Shown here: positions 33,956 to 45,103 of the stretch, piece by piece | Position numbering within the stretch: position 1 is the stretch's first letter | Layout of the letters: each line of letters opens with the position of its first letter | Origin: Hansfordia pulvinata | Lineage: Eukaryota; Ascomycota; Sordariomycetes; Xylariales | Reading direction: 5' to 3' | DNA: 64,000 bases | NCBI GenBank assembly: GCA_006538405.1 | Contig: BJKQ01000002.1 | Span: 930,001 to 994,000 of the forward strand | Notes under the pieces: model-generated | What the model saw: the letters and a program-made list of their open reading frames with translations, nothing else | The model's database searches: none | Told to the model about the DNA's origin: nothing | Program-made: the position numbers and the translations under genes

Positions 33956-36900
33956 GAGCTAGCTCGCAAGGCGAGGGTTGGGATATTACAGGCGTCGAAG
34001 TGAAGTGAAGTGAAGGCTGAATTCAGGTCATGAAGTCGTGTGAATTACATGAATAGATGTACAGACAGTGAAGTAGGTAGGTAGCAGGTTAGGTAGACCG
34101 GGCAGTCAGTCCCGTCGTGAGGATGCGATCTGGATATTGTCTGGGATGTTGGCTTCGAGTACAGGTATGGATGGGGGGGCGTGTTAGTCTGCAGCCCAAT
34201 ATATACGGGCGCGCGCGCGCGGGGCCAACAGCGTCGCTGGTGCCTCGGGCGGGCGCGGGGGTTTCGGCATGGCTGGCATCGGGTTGGATGGACGGATGGG
34301 CGGATGGATGGGACGGATCCAGATGTCATGGTCATGGTGAATCAACCAATGTGGTTGGGCCGGCCGTTGTGCTGAGGCTGCTGCGGACTTACTCATTAGG
34401 CAGCGTACTGCGACTAGAGTGAGTCCATGAAGGTACCTACCTACTCTCACTCACTCGCACCCGTGTGGTTGAGGCGATTCGAGACTGCTCCGCCCGCCTC
34501 TGCTGCTGCCCAACACGCGTACACCAACAACCGGTATTTGGCATTCTGGGGGTACAGCCAGAGGTAGGTTGGTACCTATTTCATACGAGGTACCTACCTA
34601 CCTTACCTCCTACCTATGTACGCAGGCCTCCTCCCCCGAAATGCCGAGCTCACTGCATCACCACGTGCTCTCAATGCATACCTACATGTACCTACATATG
34701 TAGGTAGTACGATACCTAATAAGGTACGCAGGTTTGCTGGGACCTGAAAAGAAAGCCGCCCCGTCCCGGCGAACCGGGAAACGATGCTGATTGGGCATGA
34801 TGCTCGCTCGTCAGAGTGAGTCACTGCTGCTCCCATGTCTGCACAGCCGCCCTGCTGACCAGCTCGGCCCAAGGCAGCACAGGCCCGCGCTCTCTCGATT
34901 GGAGCGCGGTGCGTCCACATGGCAGTCGGGTGAGCGACAGCGCAAGGCAATCGTCAATGTGCTTTGCCCGGGCAGTTCGCAAATCCGGTCTTGGCACGCA
35001 CGCCTTCGTCCACGCCGCTGCTGCTGCTGCTGGTCGGCGGCGGCGACGGCGGCGGCGACGGCACTCTTTCTCTCTCTCGCTCGAAAAGCTCCGCCGGTCG
35101 CGCAGACAGAGTCATGCAGAGAAAAGAGACAGAAGAGTGTGACGGAGTCTGATCCACGGGGCACGACACTCGCACCACAAGGCAAACCGGCCCAATCCGG
35201 AGGAGGAGTCCGGATTCCGGGCAACCAGATCAAGCAGGCTGTCCACCACCACCACCACCACCACCACTCCTCGTCTTTCCGATGAACACGAGGCTGGCCA
35301 GGGAACTCTCGCAGACTACCTAATCAGTAGACATCCCGACTGCCGGCGCCAAGTCAGGAGGCACCGCCTCGTCAAGTGGGCTGCAATGACGCCGCAAGTC
35401 TTGCCTCAGCAAGCTTCGGTCACCAGGCCTCGGGCGTGCGCCAACGCATGCGCAGGCACCGTCGTCTCGTCTTGCCGATCACCAGTATCTTTTTTTTTGT
35501 GCGCAAAACCGCCAAGGAACATCAACAGCCCTGTAGGTACTCGTACTACTCGCAGCATATGTCATGTCTGTACGGATTCATCATGACGGAAGATTCCATC
35601 CCCGGCACTGCACGCACCACTGCACGCTGCGCTCGCTTGGTCGCACGGGTCGTCGCGACTGTATCCGTAAGGGAGCGAAAAACCCCCCGGGGCAATTGAT
35701 AGCCGCAGGACGAGGCTCTTGTCACCACCGCAATCTCTCTCACGCGATGATCGCAGACAGCCAGTGCCGGCCACACGTACCTGTGCGTCCGCCAGGGGGT
35801 CGGGGTCAGTTCTCGTTCCAGCGCCCCTTGTCGCGGTCGCTGATTGTGAATCCCCTACCTATACTGATCAGGTTTGCTGGAAACAAATGTGAAATGCGTT
35901 TCCCGGGGCTGAAGCCGCGCACAGGTTGTCCATCGCAGAGACCGAGAGAAAGGGGCAACAGTGGAATATCCGGAGGCCGCAACACCGGCCAAGGGAGCAG
36001 ACACGCGGAGTCGTCGGGGCGCGCGACCGCCCGCGTCCACAGTATACAAAGGGACCGACGCTGTGATGGCGCGTAGGCACGGGATTACTCGATAGAGCAT
36101 CAGAGAGGTACTCCGTAATTAAGCATGGATGTATGGAGAGTTGACAGCGTGACAGCCCAGGGCGCCACTAGCGGGCAGTCGATCCAGCCAACGGCGCCCC
36201 TTTAAGCGTCTGACTTAAAAGTGGGTGGCATTCCCCATGTGTTTGCGTGCTCTGCCGCGCGGTTGGTGAGGGTCGATCTGGGGTGGCACTGGTGGGTGAA
36301 GCGGAGATGGAGTCCTCCTCTTTTTTTTTTCCTCCGGCTGTTCCCTTTGGCTGTCCGTCACCTCATCCGGGCGTTCCTTCTCTCTGGCAGTGGATGACCG
36401 TATTTGACAACCTTGGCAACTGCCTTGCAATACGTACCATAAGGTACGAGTAATGCACCAGGCACAGTTGCAAAGTGCCTCTGCAGATAAGCCTGGCAGA
36501 GTAAGGCCAAGGTATCCCACCAAATAAGTCTCTGCGCGCACAGAGACAGTCTGTCTGCTGGTTCGCCGTTTCGACTGCTGCACGACTGGAAACGTGGCCC
36601 CGTGTCAGTCAGCACCCTAAGTGCTGCATCATCATCTGGATCCCGTCTGTGTACCTCCTGTACTGCGAGTATCTGTATCGAGCTGGCCCCTACGGCCCCC
36701 CATCGCGGGCGGCCGTTGACAGCGGCAATGCTGTGGCTCCGTAATGGGCGCCGAGCGGACACACCGTCTCCACGTCGCGCTCCTCCGTTCCTGCACGGCC
36801 ATCCACGCACACGCTGCTCGTACGTCACCGCGCCGTCCTCCTGTGTCAAGACCCGTCTCTGCCCTTGCCGCATCCTGACCTGACCTGTCTTCATCTCCTC

Positions 36901-37258
36901 CCAGCCCTACCCGTCTCCTGATTCTGATTACCATTCCCGTCCACTCATCATCCACGGCTACTCGTACTTCCCCTTTCCTTCCATTCCAGTTCCGTTTCCT
37001 CTCGCTAACCAATTCGCCCGTCCCCGTGCGACTCTGACCTACAAGCCTGGGCCAACACAGACGCCTGCTCGTGCTCGAGTGCCACACACTCTCGCTCCCT
37101 CCTTTCATTCCGCACCACCACGTCCCACGTCGCGTCCTGGAGACACGACACACAATTTTCGTCACACGCCCGCCCGTTGCACCCATACACACCACACACA
37201 CACACACCCTACAGACACACAGATTCCACGCGACATAGAGACATAGACGCCACCCGCC
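33956..37258. other. Intergenic between divergent genes
   Basis: 3.3 kb with no supported gene. It is dense in TACCTACC/GGTAGGTA runs between 34560 and 34725, with an (ACC)n tract at about 35246-35268 and GC alternation at 34207-34220. The end nearest the Mpv17 gene is a CA-rich leader (listed separately). Confidence 0.55.
37178..37240 (+). repeat. CA-rich tract in Mpv17-family gene 5' leader
   Basis: Irregular (CA)n stretch ending about 20 nt before the ATG at 37259. Probably 5' untranslated leader, judged only from position. Confidence 0.5.
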
Positions 37259-37879
37259 ATGCCTTCGCCCATGCTCCGCGCCACCCTCGAGGCGGCCGCC
37301 CTCTCCTCCACCTCCAATATCCTCGCCCAGTTCCTCTCCGCCTATCGCGAGCAGAAGCCCTTTGTCTTCGACCTGGCCCTGCTGCTGCGCTTCTGCTGCT
37401 GCACCCTCATCCTGACCCCTCCCAACTACCGCTGGCAGCAGTTCCTCGAGCAGACCTTTCCTGCCTACGCCCCGCGCGGAAACGCCCCGGGCCCCACGCA
37501 CGACATTGAGAAGCAGGACGGCGTCGGCGGCGCCGAGCAGGAGAAGATCACCGAGCAGCAGGAAGCCGAGCCCGAGCGCAAGCTCAACATCCGCAACACC
37601 CTGGCCAAGTGGTTCATCGACTGCATCACGGTCGGCGCCATCTTCAACACCGCGGCCTTCTTCATCGTCATGGGCATCCTCAAGGCGCAGTCCCTTGACA
37701 AGATCACCCACAACGTCCGCTACGAAACCATTCCCGTCATCCTCGCCGGCTACAAGATCTGGCCCTTCGCCTCCATTGTCAGCTTCAGCTGCATACCTGT
37801 CGAGCGTCGCATCGTCTTCCTCAACTTCATTGGTCTGATCTGGGGCATCTACATGAGTCTGGTTGCCGCTGCTGTCTGA
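37259..37879 (+). CDS. Mpv17/PMP22-family membrane protein
   Basis: Single exon, 206 residues from ATG 37259. Small integral membrane protein of the Mpv17/PXMP2/Sym1 family, found in the mitochondrial inner membrane or in peroxisomes. Members are linked to metabolite channels and organelle stress. Family features: an N-terminal LEAAALSSTSNILAQFL with a following phenylalanine-rich segment, PPNYRWQQFLEQTFPAY (the family P-x-x-H/Y-x-W-Y-x-x-L site), and the C-terminal signature WPFASIVSFSCIPVERRIVF followed by FIGLIWGIYMSLVAA. About four hydrophobic segments can be seen. An acidic/Gln insert (DIEKQDG...EITEQQEAEPE region, residues ~80-115) interrupts the loop. I cannot choose mitochondrion over peroxisome from sequence; there is no obvious cleavable presequence. 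Confidence 0.88.
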   Translation: MPSPMLRATLEAAALSSTSNILAQFLSAYREQKPFVFDLALLLRFCCCTLILTPPNYRWQQFLEQTFPAYAPRGNAPGPTHDIEKQDGVGGAEQEKITEQQEAEPERKLNIRNTLAKWFIDCITVGAIFNTAAFFIVMGILKAQSLDKITHNVRYETIPVILAGYKIWPFASIVSFSCIPVERRIVFLNFIGLIWGIYMSLVAAAV

Positions 37880-38531
37880 GCAGGGACACGCGGCACGGCT
37901 CGCATTTGCGACGAGATTTGTAAAACATCACATCGCGACGGCTATTGCATGATCGAGCCTGGAAGAAGTGCTCTCGTGGCTGAGATCTTGTACATGCATA
38001 AAGGCGTGAGCGCCAAATGGGTGCAGCATATATCGCCTTGTACCGCGGACACGGTACCATGTCGTGTACCAAATACAATAGAAAGTGGTTCCGGGTAAAA
38101 CGCATCTCGTCGCACAAAGTAGCGAGCACCCGCCAAAGGTGGCGTCTGGCCCTTTCGGCTCGCCATGCATTGGCCGAGTTTCAGTCGTGTGTGTCTGGTA
38201 TAACCGTGATCCGTAACGAGAAGCCAGCCCTTCTTCGCCAACTCCAAACTCACCCTGTGATCCAAGACGGCGTCCAGCTTCGCGGGGATATCGTTGAAAG
38301 CGACGACTTGCTGCCACGTCCCGTCTGGAACAATCTCAGATGCCCACTTGGTATATCTGCGCGCAACAGCCTCCTTGGAACTGCTGCTCGTCATATGCAA
38401 GCGCCGGCCAACGACTTCTGCCTCACTTCGGACTTTGGCAACGGCCCACAACAGACCCTATACACCGCAGGCCCTGTACACAAACCCTCCCAAACGGCCT
38501 CCGACGAGAACCCCTCACACCACTCAGCGCA
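37880..38531. other. Intergenic upstream of secreted protein gene
   Basis: 0.65 kb between two plus-strand genes. I see nothing beyond weak open frames; it should include the Mpv17 3' end and the next promoter. Confidence 0.5.
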
Positions 38532-39003
38532 ATGAGGGTCGGCGATCCCAAGGCACTCGTCTTGTTCCCCTGCCTTCTTCTCCACGCAGCTGATGCCCTG
38601 GTTGGTCTCCCCATCTTCCCCCTTCCCCCTCCCCCCTCCCTCCTCCGCTACCAATCCGCAACTCAGAGGTCCCACGGAGCTGACACGGTGGTGTGGGTGG
38701 GGGGGAAAGCCACAGACCACGCGCCCCGCCGCGCCCGCGCCCACGTCAGCGGGGGTGAGCGGCCTCGTGTGGACGGGCCCCGTCGAGCCCGGGGGCCCGG
38801 ACGTAACGCTCCGCGGGTCGCTCCCCGACGTCGTGGGCCGGATCCGGGCGGCCAGGGGCGCTTTTGACGGCGTCGGCGGCGGCGGCGGCGGCGCTGGCAG
38901 TCCTGGCGCGGCGACGGACGCGATGGGCGTTGGAGGGGAGAATCACCGCTCTGAGATGGTACGCCCAACCCAGCCGAGATGAAGGTTTCCTCTGAGAGAG
39001 AGG

Positions 39004-39044
<41 letters not shown>

Positions 39045-39467
39045 GAAAGAAAGAAAGAAAGAAGACGTAAAAGACTGTGAACCAGTCGTCGAGAGACGAG
39101 ACATGTTCCTCCTTTCGCGACAAGACCTCGCAAAACAAAGGCAAAAGGCCACGGAGGCAAGGGAAAAGCAAGGGAGCGGGGGGCAAGGGATCGGGCGCTC
39201 GCATTATTACGCTTCTACACACATATATATACATTTGGCTGACACGACACCGACGGGGGGGGGGGAACCCCCCAACGGGAGAGACACCCACCAGTCGACC
39301 TGCTACTGCGGCGGCGTGGGGGCGACGGGTGGGCCGACGGCGGCTCCATCGCGTCCGACATTGCGTACCTCCGGGGTGTCGGCGGCGCGTGCTCGGCCCC
39401 GGCGGGGCCGGGAGCGTGCGGGCGCGTGGCCTGCCTCGACGGCGGGGCGATCTGTGGGTTCTGTACC

Positions 39468-39532
<65 letters not shown>

Positions 39533-39830
39533 GTCTCTCTCTGTCTCTCTCTTCTCTCGTCGTCACCTCACCTTGAAGGAAGAAAGTCTCGCTGACAAGC
39601 CAAACCACCCCCTCGAAAAAAATACAGGGTGGTGCTCCGACGCCGACGCCGCATCGGCGTACCCGTGCCGCGACTTTGCCGACCTGGCCGCCGACGTGTA
39701 CCGGTTCTGCCGCGACGGCTACAGCGACAGTAGCGGCGGCGGTGGAGGCGGAGCTCGAGTCCGCGGGCAGTGCTTCTCGGCCACGCACCCTTACAACGTC
39801 GTGGCGGCGCACGACCCGGTGCCCTGCTGA
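38532..39830 (+). CDS. Small secreted Cys-rich protein (CGRVxC...AIWWC type); frame broken by 1 base
   Basis: Model of four exons: 38532-38600, 38716-38958, 39295-39453 and 39628-39830. It includes one base missing in the G5 run 39318-39322; the total is then 224 residues. Signal peptide MRVGDPKALVLFPCLLLHAA. Mature part: GLVWTGPVEPGGPDVTLRGS, a Gly-rich linker, STCYCGGVG, SIASDIAYLRGVGGACSAP, GACGRVACLDGGAIWWCSD, YPCRDFADLAADVYRFCRDG and the end RGQCFSATHPYNVVAAHDPV followed by PC. The order (extracellular GP..GG.NVTL start, YCGG, YLRGV, CGRVxC, AIWWC, GQxF, NVVV.., final C) is one I remember from many uncharacterised ascomycete secreted proteins. The AIWWC junction appears only if the last intron starts at 39454, which supports the model. 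Introns 2 and 3 contain (GA)n and (TC)n repeats. The first intron (donor GTTGGT) is the least certain part. Confidence 0.72.
39000..39043. repeat. (GA)n microsatellite inside an intron
   Basis: Interrupted GA repeat in the second intron of the small secreted protein gene. The third intron has the complementary type, (TC)n, at about 39470-39550. Confidence 0.85.
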
Positions 39831-42670
39831 GCTGAGGACCGAGGGAGGGAAGGGGGTTTCCAAGAAGGATCGCGTGGCGGTATCACGGTTCAAGCTATAA
39901 AGCTGGATGTTCCCTAACATCATGGGGCGTCCGAACAGTGGTCTGGCGGGGATCGGAACAAGGACGATGGGGCCTGCGGGAGACGGTTGCAAAAGAGGGG
40001 CGGCCAGACGATGAAGACGGAACGGGGCGCCTTGAAACTCGTACATGACGTGAAGAGGGCATTGGCTTGCGCCGCTCCTCTCCTGGTGAGACTAACACCG
40101 TTCGAGAACTCGTACGCGGAGATCCAAGATGAAGAAGTAAAAAAATAAAAAGCGCTGTGCCGTGCCGTGCCGTCCCGCACCGTCCCGTCCGTGCAGGTTT
40201 ACTCGTGGACTCTGCCGTGTTCGTGGACTCTGTCGTCATCCAAGTGAGGTAGACACGATACTCATGACCATACAAGCTGCGGCGCCATCTCGTTCCTCTC
40301 CTTCTGTCGTCATCCAAGTAAGCAACTCATCCGCGGCGGCAAAGGAGGAAAGCATCGCAGACGGCTCCCATCTCGTACGGCTCATCAAGCTATGCGTACT
40401 CGTGGGCACTCGGAGGAGGTAGTAACAGCTTCCACCGACCGGCCTCCCCTGACCGCTGCCTCCACGGTTCTGCAGTCGGTTCGACTTGCCCTGCTCTGCC
40501 CTGCCAACTGCATAGTTGATCTCCACACACACACGCGCGCGCGCGCGCGCAACCAACATCCCGCCGACATACTCATACAATCTCCTCTCACATCTCCCAA
40601 ACTCATCACATCACTACGGGCGCTCGCTCCCGCTTTCGGCTGCGCGGTCGCGGATGATGAGCCGGGGCGGGGTCCCGACCCGACCTGCAATATGGGGAGG
40701 AGGAGGGAGAAGTTGGCGGTGATCTGACATGCATGATACGTGCTTATAGCTAACTCCGTCATACTTCGTACTCCTCCCACGTGCGCGCTTCGGAGGGGAA
40801 ATCCGCGGGCTTTGGAAGGCCAAAACAGACGCGAACCCCGAGATTTCGGGATTAATCAGAGAAGGAACCCGAACATAACAAGGGTTGCCAGGCACTTATT
40901 AGGCCCCCTCGTACGGGGGGTTTGGAGAAGAGGTCCTGGACTGCAGGGCAGATAACCTTTGCATCGAAGGGTTTGCTTCATAGAGAGATGACAACAGCCA
41001 AAAAAACAAAGGGGGGGGGGGGGGGGGGGGTGGTATAGAGTCAATTCTAGCCTACATCAAAGGTTTGAATCTACCCACAAACTCTCACACGACAACTCGC
41101 CACCTCGCCCACCGCACTATGGCAGTCCGATCACGAGAACCCTCCTCCTCCTCCTCCTCCTGCTGCAACTCGTGCGAGTAATCAAAGGGTCTGATAAGTG
41201 CAGGTTACGAGTACTCGCACGCACGTCGCTCGGACGGCAAACGATCCACCGCCGTCATCTTTTCCGACCAACCCAACCCGCCCGCCCGGCCCGCCCGCCC
41301 GGCCCGCCTGCCAGACGAGACGAGGCACGCCCGCGATATGTCATATTCCTTTGCTTTTTCTTTCTTTCTTTTCTTCCCCTTCCCCTTCTCTTCTCCCACT
41401 GCCCGCGCGCCCAGGTCTTCTCTCTTTCCACCACCCCCCTCTCCCGCCTTCTCTTATTCTTCTTCTTCTTCTGTTGTCTTTTTCTTGAGAAGCGCCGCCC
41501 GCGCCGCTTTTATCCAGAACCCCAGCACACGCAGCAAGCCCGAGGAGGGCGGCCTTTGCGGTCTTTGCCGGGGGGGAAGAGGGTGGCCGGGCCTGGTGGT
41601 TGATGCTGGGGTTCTCGACGAAAAGGAACATCTCCCCCCGTCACACACACAAGCATGGGCTCATTACGGGTAGTCCCTTGGGGGGGGGGGGGGGGGGGGT
41701 CTATGGATACACCCATCGCACCGCCCGTCGTAGGAGGCGGTCACACACACACACACGCACACGCACACACACACGACACCGGCTGGGATGTGCATCTCGT
41801 ACGGGGCTTGGGACAGCGGTGCGGCTGCTCGGCCATGGCGTTTCAGCCGAGGCCGCGAGCCCGGAAATCACATGGGCAAAGTCCGGGATGCGGTCGGTAT
41901 AAGTAAGGCAGGTCGGTCACCGGGCATCCCCCGCCTGCTCGACCCTGTGTCCTTTCCCCCGGTGCTTCTTCCCTCAACGCCGTCTCTCACCTCCATCCGG
42001 CTGGGCGGTCATGGTCATGATGTCCAGGTCATATTCAAAACTGTCGTATCATTGACAACTCGTTGACAACAACTATGCGAGTCGCAAAATCGAAATGAAT
42101 CGCCCCTCATATGCTCATGCTCGACAGAGACGCCTTTCGCCTCATGCGCTTCGACCGTTCCAACTGGGGATATCACAGCTCAACAGATCCTCTCCAAACC
42201 AGCCGCGCGGAACCCTCTGGGAGAGCCCCCGATACGCTGTGGTCGACTGATGACGGCGCGCTCCGACGCTGACCTGGCGATGGCATCTCCTATCTCCTCA
42301 GGATCTACACACACCTGGACCCTCCTTCCACGGACTCCGTCTCGGCCTCGTGCGCTGTATCTGTCGGCAAATAGGACCGTCATCTGTTCGTGGCAATAGC
42401 CACAAAAGCGCCCGAGCGCCTTCTCTCTGAGCTCCTCGCCGAGGACATGCTGCAGTCCTGCCGTTTCCGGGCCCTCGACGTGGCCCTTGCCAGACGTGTG
42501 GCTCATAGCGTGGCCCCCATATGAGGTTGTGCCAGGGCAGGAGAGCCCGCTTTTGGCCGCTGTCTCAAGTCGGGATGCTGAGTGGTGGTGTGTGCTTCAC
42601 AAAGCCACCTCTGGAGTTCATCATCTCCAGATTGTTTCTTGGGCTGCCTACCTGGTGACGTCTTGGCTCC
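39831..42670. other. Convergent intergenic space
   Basis: 2.8 kb between the secreted protein stop and the regulator stop. Two G20 runs (41011-41030, 41680-41699), (GC)n at 40531-40549, (CA)n at 41742-41772 and TACGAGTACTCG at 41206-41217. A minus-strand frame of 108 codons at 42180-42506 is too weak to call. Confidence 0.55.
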
Positions 42671-45103
42671 TCAAAACATCTCCACAGGACAGGTGACATC
42701 TTCCAGGAACACATCCCAGTTCATCCACGAGTTCCCACCTTCCGGCACAACCCCATAGTACGGAACGGCTTGTGGGTAACTGCCGCGGTGGACCATGGGC
42801 GACGGTCCCGGTTGAACCACGCTGAACGGACCCGCCATGGCAGTCTGATCCATCATGGGCGGCATGGTCGCCGGAATGCCATATTGCGCGTATGGTTGGC
42901 CCTCGAGGTTCTGGAAGGCGACCGGCGGCGCAGGCGGCGTCGGCGTGGTATCCGGCGTGTCGCCCCGCAGTCGCTGGACACGCCGCATCAGCTTGGCAAT
43001 GGGTCTCCAGAGCATGCCGGAATCCGTGTCGGCGACGACACGCGAGTACCGCTCGAAGCTCTGGCAGGCCACGGGGTAGGCCCGATCGGACAGGGGCCCG
43101 TGGGGTTTGCTGCAGAGTTCCGCCAACACCACGGCAAGCGGGTGCCACTGGACCCACGACTTCCACGACCACGGCGCAAACTCGTCGTCCTGGATTTGGA
43201 GGTGCTGCTCCAGAGCATGATTCGCTTCGGCGAAAATGTCGTAGTTGTCCCACGGCGGAACGCAGTTCACCTTCTGCCTGTACGGTGGCCGTCGTAGCAG
43301 TAGCTGCATATTGGGCACAATGCCCTGTGCGCCGAGTTTCGTGAGCCGCTCCTGGAGCGAAGCGTTGTCGGGTATGTTGAAGTATTTCTGCCGCATCCGT
43401 TGTTCGAACGTGGCTATGACCTGGACCTTTTGGTCCCAGCCGTTGTATTGATCTTGGGCAATGTGGGATATTTGGATGAGGTGCTTCCAGCACATGACGC
43501 CTTCGTACGCCATCAAAGAGTGAGACATCTCGGTAAACCTCGGGCCCGGCACAGAGTTGACGCCCGCGGGTGACATTTCGTGGTCGTTGATGTCGAGCGG
43601 CGGAGGTCCCAGTGCAGAGGAGGAGATGAGATCGACAGAGCCCCTGTCCAGCCCTGCCTGGATGTCGAGAATGCAGATGCAGTACCACAGGCGGCGCCGG
43701 AGCTCCAGATCGAAAGCGCTGAATCTTTTCGGGTCCTCCGCGCCCAGCCCCAGGGCAGAAGCTGTTCGTACAGCCACTGCCAGCAAGGTCCAGGACGACG
43801 CGCAACTACGACACGTTCTCAAACCGAGCTGCGAAAGTGTCAGTTCAGTAGCTTCCTGGCGGTGCGGCGGGTGGCAACGCGGGACTTACCAAGTATACGG
43901 CAAACGCCTGCAGCGCGGTAAAGTTGGGGCTTTGGATCAGCTTCCCCTCTGAAAGACGCAGCTCGACAAGAGCCTGGTAGCGCTCCAGCATCGTCTGTCT
44001 GTCGCCCAGTTGGTACTGTTCGAATTCGATCTCGGACAGGGTGCACAGGCCCATGAAGTATATGGCAGCCTCCAAGGCTCGCTCAGCAGGTGAAAGTTGG
44101 ACGTTGTTGAGGCCGGAATGGTAGCCCTCGATGCGAGCGAGGATGGTCGGCCAGTGGAATATCTTATATATCATGTCGACACGCTTGTGGTACATGTCAA
44201 GGAGCATGGATCGGATGTTGGGCGGGGGCACAGCCTGGTCGGGGTCCTCGTAGGGGCGGATGCCGAAGAGGGTGATGTCCATGCTGGAGGGGTTGGAGTC
44301 CTGGTCCTCGGTCGAGTTCAGGACGTCGTCGTCGTCCGAGTCCTCAAAGGTCTCGCGCAGACCAGCAACCTGAGGGGGTCAGCGTCACGCTGCACGGAAG
44401 TGACAGCGCGCAGGGCGGGGCATACCTCTTGGGACAAGGCGGCCCAGAAATCGGGCGCCATGTATTCGCCCATGCGGCCCGGGGGGTCGGAGGCGTCATG
44501 CTCGGCGATGTTGGGGAGGGTTTCGTAAGGGGGAATACTGTGCTGGTGCGGAGATTCGGCCGACGACGCCTGCGCCTGCGGATCGACGGGGTCAGCACAG
44601 CGAACGTTCAGCAACGGCGAGCAGGATGAGAGAGCGGCTCACCTTGCTCAGAAGACCTTCGATGCGCGCGACACGGGTCTCGAGAGGCGTGCCGAGGGCG
44701 TTGCGCTTGGCGCTGCGACCGCGCGGCAGGCGGGCGCGCTGGACGACCTCACACTTGAGGCCGGCCTGGCGGCAAGCGCCGCAAGGGACCTCCTTGTCGC
44801 ATTTGCGCTTCCGGGCGCGGCACTAGAGAAGAAGCAGGAAGCGTGAGCAGTGGTGTTGCACGTACGTCGGGCGGGGGAGGCAGCGCGCAGAGCTGCGGAG
44901 GCCGTGATGCGGGTGCTGATGCGATGGTGATGGTGACACTGAGGGTGGGGAGAGACGGGTACGGGTGCGTGCGGGTGCGGGTGCGTGTGCCTGTGCGTGT
45001 GCGTGGTGCAGATGGCGGGGAAGACAGTGGCGGCGGCGGGTTGGATCAAGGTCTCGCTCAATCGACTCACCTGGAGGCAGGTCAGTCGCGGGGCGGAATT
45101 CAT
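42671..45103 (-). CDS. Zn2Cys6 transcription factor (fungal-specific)
   Basis: Nuclear DNA-binding regulator of unknown targets. Five exons: 45103-45071, 44822-44643, 44575-44426, 44369-43890 and 43828-42671; all junctions are phase 0 and the total is 666 residues. The zinc cluster is at residues 9-35 with spacing CX2CX6CX5CX2CX6C. The first exon is only 11 codons (MNSAPRLTCLQ) and the intron falls between the first and second Cys (C-L-Q | C-RARKRK-C). Basic linker: RARLPRGRSAKRNALGTPLE. Middle homology region of the fungal_trans type from ~residue 150: PPNIRSMLLDMYHKRVDMIY, FHWPTILARIEGYHSGLNNV, ALEAAIYFMGLCTLSEIEFE. It continues in the last exon with LLAVAVRTASALGL and RRRLWYCICILDIQAGLDRG. 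The C-terminal ~70 residues are Pro/Met/Gln-rich and may be an activation region. There is no frameshift, unlike many neighbours. The MFS transporter gene is divergent but 5 kb away. Confidence 0.92.

Noticed and set aside
38267..38531. Extending the secreted protein upstream of ATG 38532
   Set aside because: The upstream frame has no signal-peptide-like start, while MRVGDPKALVLFPCLLL gives one and splices in phase to the next exon.
42180..42506. 108-codon minus-strand open frame just downstream of the regulator gene
   Set aside because: Codon use in its first half looks coding-like and it has a CGYC motif, but it is short, lacks a family match and could be chance. Transcript data would be needed.
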